Of a stretch of 64,000 bases of DNA, positions 1 through 12,906 are shown piece after piece (positions within the stretch are counted from its first letter, which is position 1; every line of letters begins with the position of its first letter). Source of the stretch: Macropodus opercularis. Taxonomy: Eukaryota; Chordata; Actinopteri; Anabantiformes; Osphronemidae. The translations under genes were made by a program, and so were the position numbers. Below the pieces are notes generated by a model. That model had not been told where the DNA came from. It saw only the letters and a list, made by a program, of their open reading frames with translations, and ran no database searches. The stretch is taken from contig CM061097.1 in the NCBI GenBank assembly GCA_030770545.1, forward strand, positions 5,270,501-5,334,500, given 5' to 3'.

Positions 1-3000
1 GCTGTGTAAGGATCTGAACACAGATGAGGCGAAGTACCGTATGAAAGAGGCTCTGCACACCATGGGAATACTGATGCGTCCTCATATGAGCAGAAAGGTG
101 CTAGTAACTTATTAAACATTAACTCTCATAAAGCCCAAGCAATGTAGTAGCTCAGACAAAGATAATTACATGTGGCTAACCCAGCGCACACTGTGCCACA
201 TCCAGTGACCCATTACTCTATTTAAATAATGGAGAGCGTTTCAGACGTACTTGTAATGAAATATAGCCACAAACAAGCATTCACTGCAATGTGCACCAAG
301 GAGCTTGGCAGTCATTTAAACTCCTGCAGTTCAATCTGTATTCAGCGACACAAAAGAGAAACAAATAGAATTTGCACTTGCTCCCTGCATCAACTCCACC
401 TCCCACCCTGCACAGGTACTGGACCCTCAGGTGGTCCCTCTGCCTCCGTCGGCTTCCAGGCCTTTGCCATCGGCTTTGAAGACTCTGTCCCACCTGGAAA
501 GTTGATTGCAGCTTGTTCTGTGTGTGTCTGGCACCTGGTTTGAAGCTGTGCTGACTGAACCACTTCACTGGGCCAAATGTCGTGTTTTTGTGACAGCTAA
601 ACACAGCTATGGCTTGACACCGTGAAGTTGCTGTTAGGTGGATTGGACAAACGTAAAGGTCCTCCTGCATGTGCTTGTGTGTGCCAGTGACAGACTCTGC
701 TTATCTTGCCACCAGGGTGTTATCAAACCTGACTGTCCTGCCACGTCTACCAGGTAAATGTTGAGTCTAACAGACAGCGAACTCGCACAGACAGATACAG
801 TTCATGTATTTGTATTTGTAGCCATTAACCTGAACCTGCAGTTAAAATGGATATTTTAATATTCCAAATGTTCCACTTCTCTCTCCTTAGATGGAGACGT
901 CAAAGACAGTGATTCACCAGAGCAATGAGAGTTTCAATCATGTCCATTCTGTAGCCTTTCTGTCACCACTCCCACCCACAGATCCTCTGTTTCATGCAGA
1001 AACCCTGTAATTTCATTTCATAGTTTTATACCATGTCGAAGCCATTTCACGGGACCTTTAACCACAAAGCGAACGCCACCTGTATCTTTATAACGGCAAA
1101 CGGTGCGTGGCAGGGCTCTATGCCTGTGAAGGTGTATTATTTTCAAAGTGCATGTTTTTTTTGTTTTTTTTAACATGTGCCCCATTGCTATTTTTAGTGA
1201 CATGCTGTGAACCTGATTGCCTGCAGAGCTGAAGGGGAGAGGGTGTGTCAGCAGTGGTCAAGCAGCACAGCACAACTAACACACCTGCTGATAATGTTTT
1301 CCCACTACGGGCTCGTCTCAGACAAATATGACAAACAGTTGACCACAAGCAAATTGCACTGATGATAGAAGCCCTTCGTTTAAATCTCTGCTCCTCAAAC
1401 AGAACAAGGCCCCAACACCTGAATTTGAATTTTTAGTCTTTCACAGTTACTTAGGTGCCTCAGGCCCTCCCACTGCTTTATGTAGGAGTGCTTGAATTTT
1501 TGTAATCTCTTCTAAAGTGCAGCTAATTGCTACTTTGAGCCATAGAGGGGAAGCAAACTGAATACATTTCATGTGATTAATGGCACGGAAGCATTGAACA
1601 TGTGGTGCATAACAGAAACACGACTGTGCAGCGACAGAGATCTATCTGGCCGCCTGTGAAAGACATAAGGCGTTCGAACGACGGCCGTGCTCTGAAACTC
1701 TACCCTTTTTAATCGTCCCTGCTGCTCGTGTGCCTGCTGCTCCCGAATCTAAAAAGTTTCACACAACGACGATTTCTAAACCTACTGCGTCTTAACTCCC
1801 TTTGTCTGTGTTCTGCACGTGCACATCTGCGTGTGAGTCTATAGGTTTTCGAGGGGACGAACCACTGCACTGCAGACACAGCAGCTCAAAGCACCCCCTT
1901 GTGAGCCACATGCTGCCATCATTACTTATAGCAGGGCTGGGTTCAGCCGCCAGCACTAAACATGGGGTAGTAGGCACTGTGCCTTATGGGCTCATTTTAC
2001 TTCACAATTGCTTGTCCCAGTTCTGTCAAGCCAACATGAAACAAAGTCTGCACAAATACACATGTGAGTGTGTGTATGCATACGGAGCTGTGCGTCTCTT
2101 TGAATGCACGCCTTTGTGTGAAAGTTCTTCTTTAATGGTGTTTGTTGAGATGCAAATCTTTTCTTTATGCTGGTGGCTCCACTGATTAGCTCTCAGCTGC
2201 TGGTCCATACTGCGAGTAGTCTTAAGATATTTTAACCCTCTAAACGTGGTGGCGTATCAGGCTTCTGCATTAAAACAAGTTTTCACTTCAAAGCGTTGCT
2301 TTATAAAAAGATCACAGCAGTACTGCTGCAAATAAAAGGCTGGATTCAATCTGCATTTCTAATGCTAAAGTAATTAAAACAGGTACTAAAGTGATTAATT
2401 ACTGATAAGTGTGAAATTGGCCACAGCAGAACAAATATTATCAACACGTTTTTAATCTTTATAGTTATTATGCTAAAGCTGCATTTGGCAACATATTATT
2501 TGGACTCACAGGGAGAGAGATGAACAGGATGTATTGTAAAAGGAGACACAAGAACGCTGATTAAACACTGATTAAAGCAAACAATGCTCAGGTGCACAGC
2601 ATGCATCAAAGGCTGAAGATGTGCTCCTATTGAGAAGCAATCCAGTCTGACCTCTCAGCTCTTCCAGTTCACCTCTGCTCGCAACACGCATGCACGGAGC
2701 GCACACACTGAGCCGCTAATTGAGTTGCTACGGTAGCAGACGACTGCTATTCATTCCCTGCTTTTTGAAATTGTAAATAGGGGAAATCGCAGGGGAGCAT
2801 TATCATTTTCTCTTTTAATATTTGTCTTTTGACTTAATGAGCACTTAACACCAGCCTGCCAGTGGGGGTTGAGGGTTGAGAGTAACAGGCACAAGGCCAG
2901 TTGGCTTGATGGGTTCATTTGACTTAGCATTGTCTCGCTGATAGTTACTAGGGTGTCTAGCACAGCTGGTGAATAAAAGCTGGACAGTAGCTGTTCGTCT

Positions 3001-5618
3001 GCTCTCTCCTTTTATGCCCTCTCTTGCCTCAGTAGAATCCAGCTGCAGTTCCTTCCTCCCGTCTCTGTTTAATCTACAATCATAAAATGCTCTTAATCAG
3101 CAGCTAGAAAACGCTTTTGCTTTTCAAATTGAACAATGTCAGCTTCAATTTCAACCCTGCCCCCCTAAACCCTCGATCTATGACCTCAGTATTCGGAGAA
3201 GAATGGTCTTTACATCACTCCCACTCATCTGTAACTTGATCAATTCCTAAGCGGCCTCCATAAAATTCGAGTCGATTCAGTGTCTTTTCAGTGAAACAGT
3301 TCAATAGCACTACTCATTTCTGTGGGAGCCCTACAAACATTTAACAGAAGCAGTGGTGCTCAACCTTAAATTTGGCTTTTTCAAATCCAAACTGTTGCAA
3401 CAGCTTTGTGAAAGCGCCTCTTTCTATACGATGCGGCTCCTTAGTGAGGATGGATGCAGTGATAAAGCAAGTTGTCATTGCATGATTTGGCTGGTGAAAA
3501 GCTTATTTGGGCAAGAGATACACTTCTGCAGCCAAGCAACCATTGAATGTTGGAAGGGTCTATCATTGAGCCGTCTGTGCTATTAACCCTCACTCTAAAG
3601 AGATTAGCACACACTATCAGAACTGGCCTCAGCTGCCAAGTGCATCACATCAAAAACTGCAAAAACAAAATGCCAGACACACACATACCTTGATTTTAGG
3701 CTAACCACCTTAAACAATACACACCTAATATATAATATTTAAATTAATAATGTCATTTGACTATTGGCCTATTATGTACCTTTAATAAGAATGTACCCAC
3801 ATGAAGTGGGGAAATTATAAATCTTTTATTTACTAACCACAAACATGTTTAGGATCATTTATTAGTGCATTTATTGACAGTTTTTCAGCTATTTTCAAGA
3901 ACAGTTTGTGGCTTTTCTAGTTCAATTTATTCGAAACTGTGATTTCATGGTATGAAAAGCTTTAGTCCATTGCAATTAGAACTCTTGCTCTGATAGCCAG
4001 CAGCTCCCGTGATGATAATCAATCCAAACCAACTCTGATTGACCCTGACATTTAGTTCACTAGCTAATCAATATCTGCCTTACTGTGTTAGTTGGCTTGG
4101 TACAGCCTCAAACGCAGCCAACAAGAATTAAAAAAGAAAGAAAAAACAGACCAGCGGTTCGGTTAACGGCAAAGGTTTGTTCCCTCAGGCACCTGAGGTC
4201 GCAGAAATGTACGTAGGATGGCGTTTACTGACTTGACGTCAAAATCAGTGTATCACCTCCTATGGTGTGGCCCAGTTGGCCAGAATTCAGCTACTGGACT
4301 GAAAGAGAAACTCAATTTGTATGTACTGTATTTTTGACCCTGGAGAAATATTTCTATTATATAAAATGTAAAATTATGATAAAGAAATATTAAAGATTTA
4401 AATTCTATACAAATGAAGTGCACCTGTTACTCTTTACACGGTGCAATGTGAAATGGTTGCACCTCTGGTCGATTTGTCTCCACAATGCATTGGCCTTGAT
4501 CATTAGCAGGAACTTGACACCTGAGGCATTGCCGGACTGAACCATGTGACCTTACACAATCCGCGGCTCTGTTTAGACTCGACCAGAGTGTGGACATGCA
4601 CAGTAGACAGCAGAGCTGTTCTCTGCACCTGCTGTTCAGAAAAGACTGGAACTGTCTGCAAACGTGTTTCTTCAAAACAGTAGGACTAAAACTACACGTG
4701 TGCTGTTTTTGTGCATATGTTGAGGTTTACAGTCAAACATCGACAAAGAATAAATAAAAGTTTATTTGCTCACTCAGCGCAAACGGATGTCTTTGTTCTA
4801 GCAATGATGTTTGGTGGATGTTTTCATGATTAGGTTAAGTGCGTGTGTGTTTGCATGCACACATGCATATCTTTGTCTGTTCCGAGGCTTTTTCTGTCTT
4901 TTGGCTGGAAGCTGGAATGGACTGGGTTTGTTTCTGTCTGGACTGATAAGAGGAAGCTGCTTATATCCCTCTCTTATCACTCTGCTCAGGGCTAATATCC
5001 CTTTTATTTTTTCTCTCTTTTACTCATTGTCACCCTTTGTTGTTGGGAGACTGGGACGGGCTTCAGCAACTTATCAACAGCCTCTCTTCCTTTTCTTGTC
5101 CTTCATCTTCTACTCTTTTATTCCTTGCATTTCTTCTTCCTCCCTCCCAATGCTCTAGATACTGTAACTCACGAACAGCTCATTTTAAGTGGGAACGGAC
5201 AAGTGCAAAAAACTTGTGACATCACAGACTTTAAGAAATAAAACAGGTAGCGCTGTCAAAGTACAACCCCCCACTTCAATAGACAGACAACGTCTCTTGC
5301 ATGGAAGACAATGCCAAACCATGCACTACTTTGTTTGTACCTATCTCCTACACATGCGTAGACCAGTAGTGACTTTCGTCCTCTGGTGTGGCAGAGGGCT
5401 GATAGGATCAATGCTACATTTAAGTATTCAGTAATTTTGCTATCCTATTTCCTGTTTTGCTTCCCTTCATGACGACTATTTGTTGTCTGGAATTGCTTCT
5501 TCTAATGTATTTGTTGGGGAGCGAAATTGATTTCTGTTGCAGTGCGTGATGTCCTGTGACAGGCAGCTTGTCAACGCACAATTTAAGGCTGTACTTCTAG
5601 ATAAAAGAGATGAAATGC

Positions 5619-5679
<61 letters not shown>

Positions 5680-6140
5680 AAGCGTTACATGGATCCCACA
5701 TCTAAACTTGGATGTGGCTGGTTTGGCCTCTGGAGCCATATCCTCTTAATTTTTAGTTAAAAGAGATTCCAGAGTTGAATTAAGAGTTGAGCATTACTGG
5801 ATGATTCTCACAGTGAACTAAACAAAACTAACTAACTAACGCCTGAACCCAAATATAGATGGAATCTTCACCTTAAACAATAAATAAATGAAATAGGTGA
5901 CTGTGCCGTTGTTGGTGATGTTTCTTTTGGATTGGAAGCTCTTGCATCTTTGTCATTCAGTTTCCATAGCAATGTCTACCTGTTTGTGATAGAATTTATA
6001 ATTATCACAATCGCCCACAACTTAATTTCATGGACCCTTGTTTTGGAGATTGACAATTAGGAGGGAAAAATGTGTTTGAGCTTATAAATGAGGAAACCAG
6101 TGGACTGTAATACCATATTAGTTTATTTCTAAAAAGATAA
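1..6140. other. Unique intronic sequence, no gene seen
   Basis: Mostly unique AT-leaning sequence. A coding-like open frame runs from the left edge to a stop at 113-115 (reading KDLNTDEAKYRMKEALHTMG in part). It is short enough to occur by chance and matches nothing I recognise. A pyrimidine-rich stretch lies at about 5000-5150. The only clear repeat is the CA microsatellite near 5624. Confidence 0.6.
5624..5677. repeat. (CA)27 microsatellite
   Basis: An uninterrupted CA dinucleotide run of about 54 bp, preceded by an imperfect GCACACG. It opens a spurious valine/cysteine-rich frame on the minus strand. A perfect tract of this length is likely to vary in length between individuals. Confidence 0.98.
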
Positions 6141-6406
6141 ATCTGTGTGGAGTTTGCATGTTCTCCCCGTGTCTGCGTGGGTTCTCTCCGGGGTCTCCGG
6201 CTTCCTCCCGCAGATATGCAGTTAGAGTAATTGGAAACTCTAAATTGCCCATAGGTGCAAGTGTGCGCGCTACTGGTTGTATGTCTAGATGTATATCTAT
6301 ATGTACGTGTGGCCCTGCGACAGACTGACGCCTCTCGCTCATAGACAGCTGGGACAGGCTCCACACACCCCTATGGGGAAAAGCGGTGGAAGATGAATGA
6401 ATGAAT
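6141..6406 (+). repeat. Teleost interspersed repeat with (GAAT)n tail
   Basis: This segment reads GAGTTTGCATGTTCTCCCCG, then a CGTGGGTTCTCTCCGG-type block, CTAAATTGCCCATAGGTG, CTGGGACAGGCTCCA and AAGCGGTGGAAGATGAATGA. That ordered set of blocks is the hallmark of an interspersed repeat found very widely in fish genomes. It appears close to full length (about 265 bp) in plus orientation, with a short GAAT tail suggesting retroposition. Two long minus-strand open frames over it are shadows. I did not assign a database family name, and I did not find clear target-site duplications. Confidence 0.8.
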
Positions 6407-7770
6407 TGTGACTCTTAAAATATGTTCGCTGAGTGGGTGAAAAAGTTAAATGTGGTCATTCAGTCCACACAAACACTTCCGTGTTCTGGCTGTCACCGAC
6501 TCTGTCAAGTGCTACGAGCACACAGTCAAGCCACAAAACTGGGGTTCATTCCTTTATCCTCTGTGACAAGCAGCCGTCAGCCGTGTTAACATGGATATGT
6601 AATCATAACTTTCATAACGTGTGCTCTGGGTGTGCAGGTGACTTTCCAGCGTCGGCTCCTTCCACAGTGTAAGGTCTCAATTAGCGCCTTCCTCTCTTCT
6701 CTCTTGTCTCTGTGCTGACTCTTTGATCCCCGACCGTGCTCTGATTGAGTGGTGGGAACCATGTAGACATTCAGTGAATACTTTCAGACGTGCTTCAATG
6801 CCAGATCTCTGTGTGCTCCTCGTTAAACATACGTTAGCTGTGGCCAGGTGCCATCATAAGTGATGGAATAATTGAATCATATAGTGATTGATGGTAGTGT
6901 TGCTTATTTGTCTCCAGTTGCCTGTTCTTTCTGTGCTGTTACTCGAAAAAGGAGGTGAATTTCTCATTGCATCATCTGCTCCCTGAAGGTGCACTTACTG
7001 GAAAGAGATAAGCAAAGAGTGACTGCAAGGAAACGGAAACATTCCCAGTGCAATTCATTTCCGTTTTTAATGTAGGATATAAAATACACAAAGTAAAGCA
7101 TGGACGGTTGTTTGAAAGCATCTGATGGACGAGTCAGTCATTGAATTGGGGAGGTGCTCTATTGGTTATCTTGCACTCGTCTTTGTGAGCACTCACCTCT
7201 TTGTCTGAATGTGGTAAATGAGGAGGACGAGACGGAGCTTAGAGGAGCAATGACAGGAAACCAGCAATTACCCTTAAGCAAGATAATTTAGTGCAAGTCC
7301 ATGAGTGCATGACCTGTTTAGCAGGAAACCACTTTTGTACTGACTGTGTTTATACTAAACAGACACATGTTCAGAAGTTTGTTCCTGCTGTGCGTTAAAA
7401 CATCTGCTTGTGCTGTAGTCAAATACGACTGCAGACAGGCAATATCCAACTTTTTTTAAATGGGCTATGGTTTATTTAACCTGTAGGAACATAGTCACTC
7501 AGCTAAATTACAGTGCTCATGCTTGTGTTACTGTGGTCTTTCATGTGTTTAATTTCCATCGGAGAGGTCTTGGCTTTAAAAAACTGCCACATACAGTAAA
7601 TAAAGATTTTTACAACTGTATATTTGTTTTCCACAGGCCGATAACTGTGGTTGAAAATATTTTAACTTTAAACAATAAATCAAAATATATAATGTTACTG
7701 ATCTGCAGTGTCTTGTCAATTTAAGTTAATACAAATGTTCAATTTATGCAGGTGTCACGTCAGTAATAAG

Positions 7771-7890
7771 GTCAAAAATACGTCATGCTAACGTCATTCT
7801 CTTTGTCTCCCCTTTCTTTTATCTCCCTCTCTCTCCCCCACGTTTCCTCTATTACCCATTGGCTGCTGCTTTCGCTCCATTAAGGTAAGA
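7771..7890 (+). promoter_or_regulatory. Candidate recursive splice (ratchet) site
   Basis: A long stretch without any AG (7771-7882) contains dense pyrimidine runs such as CCCTTTCTTTTATCTCCCTC, then CCATTAAG joined directly to GTAAGA at 7884/7885. An acceptor fused to a donor is the signature of a zero-length exon used in recursive splicing, a mechanism documented in very long introns of vertebrate neuronal genes. A branchpoint-like TGCTAAC lies at 7786-7792, rather far upstream, and ATTACCC lies closer. The base before AG is A, not the preferred C. This is inference from sequence only. Confidence 0.3.
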
Positions 7891-10800
7891 CGATATCTCC
7901 TGCATCACAGCTGTCTGTAGTGTGGTCAGCATTGTGCATTACCAGTGGGATTACGGTGGCACAGCCATGTCCGCTGTCGTCTGTTTTCTGTAACGGTCGT
8001 GTCACTGATTCTGCCGGGGTTTGAGCCTTTTCATTTCTACAGTCCCTCGGCAGGGGTCACCAACTAATGTCCAGGAGCTGGAACCTGCTGGTTTAACTGC
8101 TCTGTGTAAAATCTTACTGCATGAATATGAAAAGCGTGGCCAATATTTCTGACAGTGGTGTAAACACAAAACAAGAAGCCAAGACTAAACCAGCCTTGCT
8201 CACAGGGAGGTGGTTTAAACCTGAAATCAGTCCGCGAAACCATGAAACAACCCGCACACACACAAACCCATCTTCAGGTCGACCACCTGCTGTGCTGCAT
8301 CTGATGTTCTGGCTCTTACTATTTTCCTCTGATTAGCCTGGACGGAAGTGGCTGAAGGCCAGAACAACTGTGGCATGCATGTGTGTTTACATATGTTACT
8401 AGGCCCTATCTCTGCGCTCGGAGGGATTTTTGGATGCACACATGAAAGAGATTTGCAAAGGTTCCAAAAGACAACACTGATGCGCACACAAACACACTCT
8501 TCTTTCCCTGATATGAGACATGTGCTGATTGCCTAAGATAATCATCATCCATAATTATATTTGATGAGCCAACTGGATGAATCACTGTGGATCAAAGTAG
8601 AGTGATATTTAAAATTCAGAGCGTGCGCCTTCAGGAATGCTCTCTTTCTGTTCTCACTACTACCTGACTGTTCAGGTCAGCTCAAAGCGAGCACACTACA
8701 CACTACTGCTGTTTGGAGGTGAGTATAATACCAAAGTCGTTTCAGGACTTGCGTGACGTGACCTTTAATCAATTACCTCACGCAGGCTCATTAGGCCTCG
8801 GTGAATGAGGACTGACGGGGCTCCTAGTGTAGGAACAGTCAACAGGTTTGCAAACACACGTCTGAGGGCAAAATGAGTAGTAAACCTATAAAATACACTA
8901 AACGCGACAGAACAATGCAAACAAACAACATACTGACCAGCAAGTAAACGTTTGTGTTTTGCCCATCTTGATTTAAAATCGAGAAAAATATTTTACTACT
9001 ACTTTTAGTTGAGGCCAGTTTTTGCCTGCAATGTAAAAAAACATTTAGCATCCCAGCAACAAGCAGCGATGCTCGAATATACAATAAGCAGTATTTCAGT
9101 ATTTCTTTTTATATACATTTTTTTGGGTCAGAGCCGTTTTAAAACTCAGTTGTGTTCACCATCATCACAGAAGGCAAATCAGCCGAACTACTGTTTTTAG
9201 TGCTGGGATGTTCCAACGCTCAACGGCAGGATAATGTGCGTGCACAGACGCCAGCCCCTGAGGCACACGGCTCCATCTCACACGTGGCTGTGTCATCACT
9301 GCCTATGCCAAGTCAGCAATTTAGATTTCCCTATGGCCCCAACCCTGTGCCTGTGTGTCACCGTTAAATAGCTGTTTTGGGTTTTTTATTCACTCCATCT
9401 CTTCTTCTGCTTTTGTTCTCTCTTTATCTGTCATTAAAATATTTGACGTATAGTCTTTGTTCTTTGGGGTCTGTTGTTTGAAGTGAGAACAGAGGAACCA
9501 TGTGGCTGACAGCCTGGGTCAGTTCACTGGGACTGAGGGTGACAGCTTGGCTCCTGTATTAACAATATTTGAAAAATATCTAAAGCGTGAATATATATTT
9601 GACTTGCTCTTTCAGTTCTGGTTCTCTCCACTCTAATCCAAGACATCAGTAGAAATTAGAAACCCGCTGTGTAAATCAGTGACACCCATTGAATCCATCA
9701 AGCAATTAAAACCGTTGAACATTTACCCTGATGGTTCTTGATTTTCGAGGCAATTATTAAGGATGAGTCATATTTCTATTTTAGTACATATACTACTGTA
9801 TGTGCTGCTACAGCTAATCAAACAAACTCCTAACGTACAAAGGAAAAACTAACAACTTGCCATAACTCCAACAATGATTAGGCTCAATTATCAGAAGGGA
9901 CATAAATCCACATGCTTTGTAGCTAAACTGCTCGTACCATTGATTTATTTTTATGTTGTTGAATGACTCATTCTGCAACCTCAGATGAAGAACATAAAGA
10001 TGTTCTCATTCAAAAAAAAATGAAGCAGTCATCTGTTGAGCGCTGCAGTGGGCAGAGTCTGACTCACTAACACAGTCCCACACATGCCAACGCGGTGTGA
10101 GAGGGCTGTAGGAGTGCGCTGGTCTCACATCCACTAGTTGGACTTTGATTTCACTTTATTTCATTTCACACAAGAATAATTTGTGCAAATAGCAAAAAAA
10201 AATTATCCACCGTTTCCTGGCCAGTCTCTCTGTTTTATGCAATTCCTTTTAAATGCCAGCACTGGGTTCTTGGAACGTGACGCATCACCTCAACCAAGTT
10301 GTGATCTTAGCCTTCACATTGTTCCAGTCTTTCCCTACTAAAGCCTCATATACAGCTGCCTTCTATCAGGTCCACATAGTACACTGTAATTCAGACTTGG
10401 CCCCATTACTGGATGATTGGTCTATAATGTGCAACGTCAAAGGGTGGATTATGTTGATGGTTACTTGGCATAAGAGAGGCTTATTTTTAGCCAGCAGAAA
10501 CGGATAAATCACAGGATGTCAAAAGATCTGTTTTAAAGGCTTCTTTCTGTGGGGTTATTATTTAAAATGAAAAAAAGAACATAAGTTGGGTTTGAATCAT
10601 ATAATGATAAGGAACTAGAAGAAAGCCTTTTGAAATGAAGTTGGAACTCCTTTCATCCCGTTTTATCCGGATAGAATGCTGAAATCTGAGCACTTTGTGT
10701 AAAAATGCATGTGTGACAGATGGAAAACAAAGGAACAGAAGCTTTAAGGATGAAGAGATTTATTTTTTCTTTTACTTTGTTTTCTGAAATGGAAGTTCAC

Positions 10801-12814
10801 AAATCAAACGATAAGTTGCGGAGCTCTTCCTAGTTCTTAACCAAACCCTCATACGTAAGTTGCTTCCTTCACAGGGAACGTATCACTGTTCGGGTCCAGT
10901 GACCTGTGTAGCTGCCTCAAGGGACTGATGTCACAAATGTTATGTAGGTCGTTCTGTGGAAGAATATTGATGCAGAATGATGAATTAACTGGGGAACGGC
11001 AACAGTTTTATCTTGGTTATTGCCTTTTTTATTACCAACTTTTTGATGACCTTTTTAATATTCACTCTCCATTTTATTTGCCAGAAAATGTATTTAAAAA
11101 TGCTCCACCTAACATCGCTAACCATACAATACGTGCTTAATGGAATAATCTAAGAAATAAGGGACCATGCGCAATCTAATATTGCATAGTATCTTTGCAC
11201 CAGACTGAAAATAGTTGACAGCCAGCCGAGTTTGACAGTGTCTGCATGTTAATGACCACATTAATTTGACAAACCTTGACCAGGGGATGTGCAAGAAATA
11301 ACTTCTAAAGCTTCTGGTAAGCAGAAAAGTTACAGAAAGCCCAGGTCAGATGAGAAACTCTGTTTCAGGTTGAGTTTCCAGTAGTAAAGTGCTGAATGCG
11401 CATGTAGGCACAAGGCGTGATGTGACACTCACACATGGCCACATGAGCCCACGCAAGCACACACTGGACTGACCGCTACGCGGTGTACTGTTGAGCCAAG
11501 GGAACAAGGGAAAGGAAGCTAGAGACATAAACCCCCAACAGCAGGTGCTGAATAATGTAGTAGAGGAAGACACGCACACACATACCTGCCTACACCTGGG
11601 GTCTAGGGGCATGGAGCTGGCATAAGGCCCGCTGAGCCTGTCAGAACCAATCGGAGCATTCGGCTGAGGGCTGGCATTTACAGCTGATTTGTCAGGATCG
11701 GCGGGCCCACGGGGTTCGGCCAATAATAAGCCTCCACCTGTGGTGATGGATCACCTGTGACACAGCCGGCCACACAGGGAGAGACATGGCCACTGGCATA
11801 GTTTGAGACAAGACAGGACCAGACACGGGAAGAAAGGATGGGAGGGAGCGAGAGAGAGAGGAGGATGAGGACAGGAGGGCATACAGGAGAGTTCCCCCTC
11901 CTGTTTTGCACTACTGTTTTCAACCTGTCTGGAAACCGCTGCTGGTGATGTGTGGCGAGTTTGTCTATTAAACAGTAAACAGAGCAGTACAGTTTGAACA
12001 AGGTGCAAAGATTAGATAACCAAGTTGCAATTCGCTAGTTTGGCGTAAATAAAGCTTGTTCGCTGCCTGGATGCTTTAATTAGTCACAGCCAAGCGTGAA
12101 CCTTAAACATACTGTAGCTACTGCGCCAAGCAGGAAGCGTTAACCACCTGTCACTAAACACAGAAGAGACAGAGGAGCGTGGTCAGAAACAAGGTAAGGA
12201 GGGTAGAAGATGGAAACAAAAAGGCCTTTGCAGAAACAAGGCGGAGCAGATGCAGAACAGCTCTCAAGTTCCCAGCTCTGAGCGTGATTCACCCAGTTTG
12301 TCATATGGCTGGTGTTTGTGGTGGTTTGGCCAACTGTTAGAAGGGCATCAGCTGCGGACGGCGTTTGACACACCAGATGGGAGATTTACTCTAAGCAACC
12401 AAATCATACGCTCAACTGTGACACGTCTTCACTACATCCCTCATGCTAATTTGTCATGTGTCACATGAAACGTGTGCAGTATGTACATGAGCGTGGAAAA
12501 GAAGCAAGTATGTTCCACTTCCATAAATGCTCCTGCAGACTTTACTTAGCTGTCACTCACCCTCTATGAGCAAGAGATAGAGTGGCTCTCCCTGCAGATA
12601 CAAGCAGCCCAGTCTACGTATTCATGTACAGTATACAATCCACCAACACACTGATAAAAAAGCACTCAAACACGAGCGCCGTGCCAGCACAGAGCCTTCA
12701 CTTAGCTCAGTGCCTTGTCAGTCCTTCAGTGTCTTATTTTAAGTAGCAGTCATCAATAATGGATGTGCTGAGGGGAATAATTGATGGGACACACAGCTTC
12801 CTCTAATGCTGCTT

Positions 12815-12906
12815 AGTTTGACGGATGAAGGGACAGCAGGAACTCTTTGGTGATATCGTCCTCCACCCACATTCAGTTTGATGGATGGATGAACAGCGGG
12901 AACTAT
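12815..12906. repeat. Imperfect direct repeat, 60-bp spacing
   Basis: GTTTGACGGATGAAGGGACA at 12816 and GTTTGATGGATGGATGAACA at 12876 are each followed by GC(A/G)GGAACT. The two similar units of about 30 bp are spaced 60 bp apart, which suggests an old local duplication. No function is indicated. Confidence 0.5.

Noticed and set aside
749..758. ACCAG|GTAAAT as another recursive splice candidate
   Set aside because: The preceding pyrimidine tract is weak and interrupted by AGs, unlike the site at 7885.
8052..8066. CAGGGGTCACCAAC, like a hAT-type transposon end
   Set aside because: Only about 14 bp match, with no inverted partner or further similarity.
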